From Colocasia esculenta (lineage: Eukaryota > Streptophyta > Magnoliopsida > Alismatales > Araceae): 64,000 nucleotides of DNA. Location: NCBI GenBank assembly GCA_014218235.1, contig CM024758.1:71434206-71498205 (forward strand), read 5' to 3'. Position 1 is the first letter of the stretch; each line of letters begins with the position of its first letter. This document shows, piece by piece, positions 46,978-56,678 of the stretch. Under the pieces are notes generated by a model, which saw nothing but the letters and a program-made list of their open reading frames with translations, was not told the DNA's origin and made no database searches. The position numbers and the translations under genes are program-made.

Positions 46978-47431
46978 AAATGCTCCCAATTAGCCTCCTC
47001 TCGCAAGAAATTCTGCCAAAACACCTTCACGGACGCAATGCTCTTGTTCCTGAGATGCTGAACCTTCCGGTCTAAGATAGCTACTGGTTGCTCTACATAC
47101 GACAAGTCTGGCTGAATCTCCACTGGCTCGTGACTAATAACATGCAACAGATCTCGCACATACCTCCTGAGCATAGATACGTGGAAAACTGGGTGAACAC
47201 TAGCTAACGCTGGGGGTAAAGCTAGCTCATATGCCACGCTGCCCATCCGGCTGAGGATCTCAAATGAGCCAATGAATGTAGGACTCAACTTACTATGCCT
47301 GCCAAACCTGACAATGCCTCATTAGGCAAAACCTTAATAAAAATATGCTCACCAACCTCGAACTCCAAATCCTTCCTCCAGTTGTTGGCGTAGCTCTTTT
47401 GCCTATCATGCGCCGCAACAAGCCTCTGTCT
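46978..47431 (-). pseudogene. Element Y integrase C-terminus with truncated chromodomain
   Basis: On the minus strand VAAHDRQKSYANNWRKDLEF leads through a frame change to a segment with GSVAYELALPPAL, VHPVFHVSMLRRYVRD and SIASVKVFWQNFLREEANWE. The chromodomain is cut right after this and read-through enters the misplaced LTR X copy, ending at TAA 46926. It continues the integrase interrupted at 55665. Confidence 0.88.
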
Positions 47432-47507
47432 TGTTGGGTTGAGTGTGTTTTGGAATTTCCTAAAGTTGCATTTTAATGATGATCAATGAACATCACTCAT
47501 ACTTTGA

Positions 47508-47700
47508 TTTTGATGATGACATATCATTATTTTAATGATGACATATTGTGATTTTAATGATGAGATATTATGATTTTAATGATGACATGTTGTGATTTTA
47601 ATGATGACATGTTGTGATTTTAATGATGACATGTTGTGATTTTAATGATAACATATTGTGATTTTAATGATGACATATTGTGATTTTGATGATGATATGT
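47508..47700 (+). repeat. 22-bp tandem repeats in copia B 5' LTR
   Basis: About nine units of GATTTTAATGATGACATGTTGT. The 3' LTR (53970-54183) has one more unit, which explains most of the 25-bp length difference between the LTRs. Confidence 0.9.
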
Positions 47701-47844
47701 TGAACATGTTATACATTTTATACATATCACAATAATGCTTAGACAACATGTTTTTGATGTTTAATATCTCATATTTTAATGATAATATCTTGTATTAATT
47801 ATTTACACTTTATATTTTCAGGTTCACACATTTTTGTCTTGGTA

Positions 47845-48025
47845 GTGTCGACCCTAGATCAAGTCAGGTCGACACTAGACCCAGTTTCCAGCAGATCAGT
47901 TTGCCTAACTAGGACAGAAGGTCGACACTAGATCAAGTCAGGTCGACACTAGACCCAGTTTCCAGCAGATCAGTTTGCCTGACTGGGACAGCAGGTCGAC
48001 AGTAGATCAAGTCAGGTCGACACAC
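47845..48025 (+). promoter_or_regulatory. AGGTCGACACTAG array in copia B U3
   Basis: Six GTCGAC-core sites lie in 180 bp, 120-300 bp before the TATA box, arranged in ~68-bp higher-order units that also contain AGTTTCCAGCAGATCAG. The 3' LTR copy (54326-54506) has one site changed to GTTGAC. Confidence 0.7.
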
Positions 48026-48142
48026 TCCGGCTGAAACTCAAAAACGTGAATTTCTCTGAACACGTGGCTGCTTGGGATTTAGGGGATTTGACCTAGGTTT
48101 CCGTGCCCATGCACCCCAAGGCACTTTATGGACATATGGGGC

Positions 48143-48150
48143 TATAAATA
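48143..48150 (+). promoter_or_regulatory. Copia B LTR TATA box
   Basis: TATAAATA followed by a CCCATGCTCC context. The copia A LTR has the same box in a similar context on its strand. The 3' LTR copy is at about 54625. Confidence 0.75.
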
Positions 48151-48651
48151 CCCATGCTCCTTGTACCCCAAGGGCAAGAGAGCCCATACACTTTCAGAAG
48201 AAGCCTTTTGGCGGCCAAAGGGGGCTTTCTAGATCTGTTTCCATCTCCAGAAGCTGCAAGCCATCATTTCAAGAGGAAGGACGTGGGAATCAAGGGGAAT
48301 CCCTGGAGAGAAGGTTTCTGTGCTAGGCAAGGGAGCAGATCCAACTGAAGAGGCGCAAGAGAAGAAGGATTTCTGGCATTTCAGATGCCATCAAAGCAGA
48401 GCATCGCCAATTAAGTAGAATCTCCATCGATTTCCATCAAGGCTCCTCAATTGAAGCGTCTGCAAGGCCTCTTCATCGAAGAACACTCTTTCTACATCTA
48501 TTTGTCTTATTTCTGAGTTTGTTCTTCCTTATTTCGTCAATGAGATTTGTGCATGAAGTTCTGCACAAATTTCTGTGTACGAAACTGTCTTGAATCAGAT
48601 CATTGCTAGAGGATCTGATCTCTTTTATGTTTGATCTAGCTTTTGTACTGT

Positions 48652-48848
48652 GAGCCGTCGAGCTCTGGTTTGTGAGTCGTCGCACTCACTGTGTGGTTTG
48701 ATCCATCGTGCTCAATTTGGAGTCGTCGTGTTCCAGTTGTTGTTTAAGCCGCCGCGCTCAGTTTGTGAGTCATTGAACTCAAGGTTGTGTGTTTAGCCAT
48801 CGTGCTCAAGGGTGTTTGGAGTCGTCGTGCTTCGTGTGAGTTGTACTT
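48652..48848 (+). repeat. 14-nt hairpin array in the copia B leader (5' LTR copy)
   Basis: Units of the form GAGCCGTCGAGCTC alternate with GAGTCGTCGCACTC types. Several arms have decayed here (ATCC, AAGCC, TAGCC starts). It lies about 500 bp after the TATA box, so it should be transcribed. See the better-preserved copy at 55134-55331. Confidence 0.75.
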
Positions 48849-49179
48849 ATGGTTTTGAGTAGTGTGGCCTCACTGTGTGAGGGGTGGACGTAGGAGTCAT
48901 TAGAGGTGATTTCCGAACCACCTAAAAATCCTCTGTGCAGTGGTTTGAATTGTGGTTTGACTTTGAATTACGCTAGATGCATGCATAGGGATTTCGCTCA
49001 AACTACTAATTGATTTGCTCACACACACTAATCACACTTCAGATCAGTAAATTATTTGGGTGAATTGATCTCTGATTCGATGTAATTTTTAATTGCTTAA
49101 GCTTCTGCATTAATTGGTGTTAGATCTATTCAACCCCCCCTTCTAGATCTGATCCATCCACCCATCCGATCCTAACAAT

Positions 49180-49191
49180 TGGTATCAGAGC
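49180..49191 (+). other. Copia B primer binding site
   Basis: TGGTATCAGAGC, an exact match to the initiator tRNA-Met complement, two bases after the LTR. Confidence 0.93.
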
Positions 49192-49411
49192 GGGTTAATG
49201 TCTGTTACTGATCTGATTTGATTGCTTATGTTTGATCTCTATGTTAATTACGTGAACTGTTTGCTTGATCTTTCACTATCTCTGTGTGCTTAATCGCTCT
49301 GATTCATACATTTGGTATTAGAGCGGGTTAACCGCTCTAATTGTTAGATCTAATTCCTTGTTACATTGATTCACTGTGATTAGATCTAATAGTCTTTTGA
49401 GTTTTGATATA

Positions 49412-51060
49412 ATGGCAAATCTCTTTAATTTGCATGAATTTCCCATTATAATTTCAGAGAAATCACCAGTCTCACTTTCATCAAGTTTGCCAAATGAAGC
49501 ACAAAGAAAGGAGCAAAAGAAATTCACAAGTACTTTATGGAAAAGAAGAGCCTCAATGAATCCAGAAAATCAACAATTCATAAAGTTGTGGTTCTCACTG
49601 CACATTCTAAGAGCTCAGAGCATTCTTCATCTTCTTCATAACACATGAGTTCAAATGGGTCTACCAGGTCAGATAAATCAATTCAAGACCCATCTATGTA
49701 TTATAATTCTGATTTTGATGCAGATGAAGACATGTCTTATGCTGAATTGGTTGAGTTCTATGAGAAGATACAAAATCTTAATGTAAAGCTGAACACTAAG
49801 AATAAAGATTTGAAAAAGACTTTAAAACATTGCCATAAAGAAATTGAAATTTTGACAAATACACTTGAATTACTCCAGAACAATGATAAAGTTTTTTCAG
49901 AAGAAAATGAGAATTTGAAAAATGAAATTGAAAAATTAAATTCTGAGCAAGAGAATTTCGAAGATGAAGTCCAAATCTGTGAAAATAAACTGAATGGATT
50001 GAAAGAAAACCATGAGCTATTGAAATCAAAAGTTGTTGATCTGGAAAATGAAAATGGAAAATTGATTGATCTCAATAAAACTTCAAATTTGATAATGATC
50101 AATTAAACAAACAGATTTCTAACATGGCTCATGATCATCAAATAAATGAGAGATGCAAACAACTTGTTGAAGAAAATCATCATCTAAAAAGGAAGATTGA
50201 ATGTTGTTGTATGACAAACCATTGAACAATGATTGTAGCAATTTAAGTAATAAAATTTCTGATTTGGAAAAACAAATTACTCAATTTGAAAATGAAAAGA
50301 GCAAGATGAAAAATGGTTTTGATGTCATGCTAAATAAACTTCAAATTTCAGAAAAAGAAGTTGTTGCATTAAAAGCTGAAAAACAAAAGCTTCAACATGA
50401 ATTGAAGAACACTACAAACACAAGTCTTGCTTCTGTGAAAACTAAGAAAAATGAAAAGAAAACAACAATTACATTTGTTAAAGCTGCTGCGAACAAGAAC
50501 ACTGCTAATTCTAATGAAAAACTAGTGAAAGTTCTTGTTCAAAAACAGATGGAAAAAAATAAAAATGCTACTATCAAGAAGATTCATCTACTTCCTTCAT
50601 CAGTCCAAAAACTCCAACACAAGTTTCAAATTCTCATCATGCCAAGAGCCACCAAAAGGTACCTCCTTCTCCTCATGGTAAGCCTCCTCACATGAAAAGA
50701 AGATTCCAGCAAATGCACACATGCCAAGGTAAGTACCAGGTAAAAAATACTCTCATTTGCTTTAACTGTAATAAACCTGGTCATCTTGCCAAACATTGTT
50801 GGAATAGAAATCAAAATTTCCATAAACATGCCAAATTAGTCCAATGCTTCACATGTCATAAATTTGGGCATACTTTTAGGGAATGTTGGCATAGAATTGA
50901 TAATCTTGTGCATGCTCTCATGTTTCATGTCAATGTACATAAGAATAAAGATCATGTTCATGCTGAAAACACTCAGAAATTCTATGTACATGAAAAAGGA
51001 ACTGTTGCACAAAAGATCTCTTCTGAATTCCATGTTAAAAATCTCAATGATAAAATTTGA
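49412..51060 (+). pseudogene. Copia B gag (coiled coil plus two zinc knuckles), broken
   Basis: MANLFNLHEFPIIISEKS opens at 49412, but the UBN2-type central domain seen in copia A is missing. Next come an acidic Ser/Asp segment (49645-49750), a long coiled coil (NTKNKDLKKTLKHCHKEIEI; SNKISDLEKQITQFENEKSK) in two pieces with stops near 50104-50160, and two CX2CX4HX4C knuckles (CFNCNKPGHLAKHC, CFTCHKFGHTFREC) at about 50760-50890. The final open piece ends at TGA 51058. RNA binding by the knuckle part would be possible if expressed. Confidence 0.85.
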
Positions 51061-51429
51061 AAAATAGAAAACAAAATGTTCAATATGTCAGTAGTGCATT
51101 CTATACCAATAGCTCTAAGATTAGAAACCAAGATTCCAGTGTTTCTAGTCTTCAGAAAAATGCACCCAATATCAAATCCTTTTGGATTCAAAATCATTGT
51201 TGCAAATTCATGGAAGATCCTTAGGACCCAAACAAGTTTGGGTTCTAAAATGTGCTGCTTGAATACTGGATGCAAGGATCCTTGTAGTCAATTCAAGATG
51301 AAGGCTTTATGACAAAGGCTACAAGGAAAGTAAGTGAAGAGAATGAAAGAAAATGAAAATTTCACTAGGTAAATACTTCTGAGAGATTCCCTGCTAAATA
51401 AAACTGAAATCAATTGGGACTCTTATGCA

Positions 51430-51536
51430 AAGATCAATTGGTATATCAAATGGTGAACTGTGGAAGGACAAGTCATGCTTGTCAGGAAACTATCATTATG
51501 TGTCAGGAATTACCTCCGCCAAGTACCAATGATCTT
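51430..51536 (+). repeat. Structured ~107-nt element, copia B copy 1
   Basis: The ends pair as AAGATC-a-ATTGGTA with TACCAAT-GATCTT: 13 pairs with one bulged A. Inside, TCA-AATGG-TGA and GACAAG-TCATG-CTTGTC form hairpins with 5-nt loops. Confidence 0.68.
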
Positions 51537-52235
51537 CCTTGTGTAAGAGTCATTAATTTTTTTTTTTTAAAAAATGGTTGTCATTGAAAAATGAGTGCCT
51601 GTTTATTTCATTTCTTCCATGATGATTTTAGCTTGAATTACTTGCAAAAATTTCACATCATTCACATATAACTAAGAATCATGATTTTGTTGAAAATGCT
51701 CAGAAACTCCATGTGAATATAAATTGAACACTTCATGAAAACATAGATGCATTGAGCAAGGCAAAAAAAAAAAAAGGAACTAATTCTGCTCATAGTTCTG
51801 TCAATGAAAGAAATGCATCTATACCAAAAATAAAATCATTTTGGATTCAAAAATCTTTATTGCACTCTAACATTGATTTCATTGCAGGACCTAAGCAAGT
51901 GTGGGTCCCAAAACCAGCTTGATCAGCAAGCTGAGGAGTCTTGCAACCATACATTGTAAATGGATTCAAGATATTGGTTGTGCAAGGTAATAAATGATTG
52001 GAGAACACAGGTAAAATCTTTGAAAAAGAAATGAAGATTGTTCAGGTAAAACCTCATATCATTTCCAGATTGAACTACTTAAGTTAAAGAAAATTTTAGA
52101 GTCTTATCTGAACAATGAAGAGTGTGTTTTGATGTTGCTCCCAACAATAACTTTATGTCTTAACACTTGGAATCATGTTTGTGTTATCATGCTTGCTTAA
52201 CTGTGCCCATGATTCTGTGTGCATATCAACTGCTT

Positions 52236-52339
52236 TGACTTTTTGGTATATCAAATGATGACATGTAGAAAAAAAGTTATGCTTGTTTGGAAACTTTCAT
52301 TATGCGTGAGTAAAATACTCCGCCAAGTACCAAAAGTCA
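52236..52339 (+). repeat. Structured ~104-nt element, copia B copy 2
   Basis: The ends pair as TGAC-t-TTTTGGTA with TACCAAAA-GTCA: 12 pairs with one bulged T. Inside are TCA-AATGA-TGA, a weaker AAAAG / CTTGTTT arm and TCAT-TATGC-GTGA. Confidence 0.65.
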
Positions 52340-52619
52340 TGTTATGCTTAAAGCTAATGGTGAGCATAATCATGTGTGAATTGCTTACTAGCTTCTTCAT
52401 TCCATGCACATATTAAGGGGGAGTAAATTTGAAAAAGTGCAAAAATATTTTTGAAAATACAATGAATTTCATGCATATCTTATGGGGACATAAGTCAAAA
52501 GAATTTTTGAGTGAAATGCTGGAGAAATATTATTTCATATCTGACTTATCATCAACTCCCATTCAGTTTGTTGACAAATGTTCTTGCAAATGAATTCCTC
52601 ACTCGCATTGCATTGGCAT

Positions 52620-52713
52620 TCTTGGTATATCAAATGGTGATTTGAAGAAAGACAAGTCAAGCTTGTCTGGACACTTTCACTATGCGTGAGTATGTCTCCT
52701 CCAAGTATCAAGA
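52620..52713 (+). repeat. Structured ~94-nt element, copia B copy 3
   Basis: The ends pair as TCTTGGTA with TATCAAGA (8 pairs, one G-T). Inside are ATCA-AATGG-TGAT, GACAAG-TCAAG-CTTGTC and TCAC-TATGC-GTGA: three arms on one closing stem. Confidence 0.65.
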
Positions 52714-53879
52714 TTCCTTTATGCAATTTGTTTAAGGGGAGTATTAGTTGAGGGGGAGCTATTGTCTATTCTTCACTCATTTCTCTTGACATTTGTTGTC
52801 CATATTGAGCCCCAATCATCAGAATTTTAGAGTCATTGTGCTATTTTCTTATGAGAGAATTAAGACATTGAAACTAAACTCATTGTGCATTTAGTTTAAT
52901 TTCAAAGATTCATTATCATTTCAAGGTTAAGCAATCTTAATACTGAATGTTGTTAAAATGATTTGCAAAACACCATTATATGCACATGAGTGGCTTTAAT
53001 ATTTCACATGTGTATGTTTTAGCTTCATTTTTACCACATGTTTAGAATAATTTCTCTAAATTCGTAGTCATGACTTTTCTGGTCAAAGCAAACTTATTCC
53101 TGCAAAATATCAAAAGAAAAATGATCAATCTGGAAAGATACAAACAGAGCAATGCAAATTCTTGAACCACTGAGTAACCGGGCCATTTCACCTAAAAAGT
53201 TATTTGTTTCACGTCAAAAGTGGAAATGAAATTTTCAACTCTGTATAAGATAATGAAAGTTAAACCACTAAGTAATCAGGAGGTATTGCATCTGATCAAT
53301 GTGATCTCTTGCACTGAAAAGTAAGATTTAACTAATTTATTCTTGTATTCTTTCCCTGTTAAAATGAAAGAAAATCAAATTGACAGGATGGAAAAGCTTA
53401 AGACCTTCATAAAGTTCATGTATACTGAGTTTAGACCTATTATTCTACATTGTGTTACAATTAAAGCTCCTAACATCCTTATTTAAATATTTCTGCTCAT
53501 TCATATAGGTCACCTTATTTCACATTTGCATCATTATTTAACTACATTCAGATCATTATATTTTGCTATACTTTGTGTTGAGTGTGACTTTGTGATTAAA
53601 CTTTGTTGCATAATAACAAAAACAATAATTTCTCTCATATGTCAATATCACTTTGCCTCATTTATTTTGATCTTTACTGACCATTTATTTCCTTCATTTC
53701 ATTAATTGATCTCTTACAATCCTTGGTTCTCTCACTTATCCTTCTTTTTGATGCTGTCAAAAAGGGGGAGAAGAAAGGTTTCTAAGGGGAAGAAAGGGTT
53801 TCTAGGAGGAGAAAGTTCAAAGGGCGTATATGGTCAAGGGGAGTTATTGCAGTCAAGGGAGACATGTTTTGTCATCATC

Positions 53880-53893
53880 AAAAAGGGGGAGAT
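53880..53893 (+). other. Copia B polypurine tract
   Basis: AAAAAGGGGGAGAT directly before the 3' LTR, identical in type to that of copia A. Confidence 0.88.
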
Positions 53894-55664
53894 TGTTGGG
53901 TTGAGTGTGTTTTGGAATTTCCTAAAGTTGCATTTTAATGATGACCAATGAACATCACTCATACTTTGATTTTGATGATGACATATCATTATTTTAATGA
54001 TGACATATTGTGATTTTAATGATGAGATATTATGATTTTAATGATGACATGTTGTGATTTTAATGATGACATGTTGTGATTTTAATGATGACATGTTGTG
54101 ATTTTAATGATAACATATTGTGATTTTAATGATGACATATTGTGATTTTAATGATGACATATTGTGATTTTGATGATGATATGTTGAACATGTTATACAT
54201 TTTATACATATCACAATAATGCTTAGACAACATGTTTTGATGTTTAATATCTCATATTTTAATGATAATATCTGTATTAATTATTTACACTTTATATTTT
54301 CAGGTTCACACATTTTTGTCTTGGTAGTGTCGACCCTAAATCAAGTCAGGTCGACACTAGACCCAGTTTCCAGCAGATCAGTTTGCCTAACTAGGACAGA
54401 AGGTTGACACTAGATCAAGTCAGGTCGACACTAGACCCAGTTTCCAGCAGATCAGTTTGCCTGACTGGGACAGCAGGTCGACAGTAGATCAAGTCAGGTC
54501 GACACACTCCGGCTGAAACTAAAAAATGTGAATTTCTCTGAACACGTGGCTGCTTGGGATTTAGGGGATTTGACATAGGTTTCTGTGCCCATGCACCCCA
54601 AGGCACTTTATGGACATATGGGGATATAAATACCCATGCTCCTTGTACCCCAAGGGCAAGAGAGCCTATACACTTCCAGAAGAAGCCTTTTGGCGGCCAA
54701 AGGGGGCTTTCCAGATCTGTCTCCATCTCCAGAAGCTGCAAGCCATCATTTCAAGAGGAAGGACATGGGAATCAAGGGGAATCCCTGGAGAGAAGGTTGT
54801 TGTGCTAGGCAAGGGAGCAGATCCAACTGAAGAGGCGCAGGAGAAGAAGGATTTCTGGCATTTCAGATGCCATCAAAGCAGAGCATCGCCAATTGAGGAG
54901 AATCTCCATCGATTTCCATCAAGGCTCCTCAATTGAAGCGTCTGCAAGGCCTCTGTATCGAAGAACACTCTTTCTACATCTATTTGTCTTATTTCTGAGT
55001 TTGTTCTTCCTTATTTCGTCAATGAGATTTGTGCATGAAGTTCTGCACAAATTTCTGTGTACGAAACTGTCTTGAATCAGATCATTGCTAGAGGATCTGA
55101 TCTCTTTTGTGTTTGATCTAGCTTTTGTACTGTGAGCCGTCGAGCTCTGGTTTATGAGTCGTCGCACTCACTGTGTGGTTTGAGCCATCGTGCTCAATTT
55201 GGAGTCGTCGTGCTCCAGTTGTTGTTTGAGCCATCGCGCTCAGTTTGTGAGTCATTGAACTCAAGGTTGTGTGTTGAGCCGTCGTGCTCAAGGGTGTTTG
55301 GAGTCGTTGTGCTCCGGTGCGAGTTGTACTCAAGGTTTTGAGTAGTGTGGCCTCACTATGTGAGGGGTGGATGTGGGAGTCACTGGAGGTGATTTTCGAA
55401 CCACCTAAAAATCCTCTGTGCAGTGGTTTGAATTGTGGTTTGACTTTGAATTACGCTAGATGCATGCATAGGGATTTCACTCACACTACTAATTGATTTG
55501 CTCACACACACTAATCACACTTCAGATCAGTAAATTGTTTGGGTGAATTGATCTCTGATTCGAAGTAATTTTGAATTGCTTAAGCTTCCGCATTAATTGG
55601 TGTTAGATCTATTCAACCCCCCCCCCCTTCTAGATCTGATCCATCCACCCATCCGATCCTAACA
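53894..55664 (+). repeat. Copia B 3' LTR
   Basis: 1771 bp, the same organisation as the 5' LTR with one extra 22-bp unit and a longer C-run near 55616. Target duplication TGTCT follows. Confidence 0.95.
55134..55331 (+). repeat. 14-nt hairpin array, 3' LTR copy
   Basis: Eight units in 200 bp: GAGCCGTCGAGCTC, GAGTCGTCGCACTC, GAGCCATCGTGCTC, GAGTCGTCGTGCTC, GAGCCATCGCGCTC, GAGTCATTGAACTC, GAGCCGTCGTGCTC, GAGTCGTTGTGCTC. Each has a 4-bp stem (GAGC/GCTC, or GAGT with ACTC or GCTC) and a 6-nt loop centred on TCG or TTG. Confidence 0.8.
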
Positions 55665-56620
55665 TGTCTGATAAGCTGAATCTTGTTCGAAGTCTCTTGC
55701 ACCAACTCTGGACAAATCAACTGGCTATCACCTATCTCCTCCCAGCATAAAGGAGATCTATAGGGTCACCCATACAGAGCCTCAAATGGAGCCACGCCAA
55801 TGCTCGCATGAAAACTGTTGTTGTAGGCGAACTCCACAAGAGGTAAATGATTCTCCCAATCACCCTTCCAATCAAGCACGCACGCTCTCAACATATCCTC
55901 GAGTATCTGGATAGTCATTTCGGACTGGCCATATGTCTGGGGATGGAACGCCAAACTAAGCTTCAAATGAGAACCCAAAGCATCCTAAAGACCCTGCCAC
56001 ATCCTCGAAGTAAACCTCGGGTCTCGATCAGAAATAATCGACTTTGGCACACCATGCAACCTCACAAAGCTGCTGACTTACAACCTAGCCAAACTGTCCA
56101 TGAACTACTTCTTCTTCATAGCCAAGAAATGCGCCGTCTTGGAGAAACGATCAACAATCACCCAAATCGAGTCATTGCCCTTCACTAATCTGGGCACCCA
56201 TCACAAAATCCCTAGTGATTGCTTCCCACTTCGATACTAGTATCTCCATCTTCTGCATAAGGCCAGATGGTCACTTGTGCTCGGCCTTCACTTGTTGGCA
56301 TACCAAACACCTGGATACAAACTCGGCCACATCCTTCTTCATACCAGACCACTAGAAAGATCTCTTCAAATCCTGGTACATCTTGGTGTTGCCTGGATAA
56401 ATAGAGAATCTAGACCTGTGAGCTTCTGCTAGAACATGCTCACGAACATCCACGGCATCAGGAACACAAACTCGGTGCTGGAATCTAATAACATCGTCCT
56501 CATCTCGAGCAATGCCTACCTTGTCGACCAATTCTTGAAGTCTAGGATCAGCCTTCTGCTGCTCGATCACCTCATCCAAAACCAAGGACCAAATAGACAA
56601 CTAATCCACGAAATCCTGAC
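55665..56620 (-). pseudogene. Element Y integrase, N-terminal and core parts
   Basis: On the minus strand the zinc-binding region shows HRSRFSIYPGNTKMYQDLKR and CLVCQQVKAEHK (56440-56290). A heavily broken core follows, then an open piece (55978-55766) with LSLAFHPQTYGQSEMTIQIL, WENHLPLVEFAYNN and APFEALYG. Stops follow most segments. Copia B interrupts it at 55664, and coding resumes at 47431. Confidence 0.88.
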
Positions 56621-56678
56621 ACAAAAGTGGCTCTGACTCAGTCATCGCACACGCTGCATCCTCAAGCATCTTCCAATC

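Larger units (their letters stand above)
47432..49177 (+). repeat. Copia B 5' LTR
   Basis: TGTTGGGTTGAG... to ...GATCCTAACA. In order: 22-bp repeats, GTCGAC repeats, TATAAATA box, leader, hairpin array and a C-run before the end. Confidence 0.95.
51061..53879 (+). other. Copia B internal region without pol
   Basis: Only remnants of the gag-protease junction remain: GPKQVWVPK at 51887-51913, a diverged copy near 51227, and a degraded protease start near 51959 (WIQDIGCAR). No integrase, RT or RNase H motif is visible on either strand. It holds three structured ~100-nt repeats and polypurine runs (52417, 52733, 52750, 53757). A long AT-rich stretch from 52720 to 53700 shows nothing else. Confidence 0.8.
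47432..55664 (+). mobile_element. Copia B: non-autonomous SIRE-like element with gag but no pol, 8.2 kb
   Basis: TGTCT flanks it at 47427-47431 and 55665-55669. LTRs of 1746 and 1771 bp are very similar, so it is the youngest full insertion here. Inside are a tRNA-Met primer site, a decayed gag with coiled coil and two zinc knuckles, short pol remnants, three structured repeats and several polypurine tracts, but no protease, integrase, RT or RNase H. It probably moved with proteins of a full relative. Confidence 0.93.

Noticed and set aside
47431..47460. A chimeric gene joining integrase to the sequence after 47432
   Set aside because: This is the border of the copia B insertion with target duplication TGTCT.
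51430..52713. True tRNA genes in the multi-arm repeats
   Set aside because: Arm lengths, loops and absence of tRNA-invariant bases do not fit tRNA; only the general multi-arm shape is similar.
55132..55341. 69-codon open frame in the copia B 3' LTR
   Set aside because: It translates the 14-nt hairpin array; the 5' LTR copy does not keep the frame.
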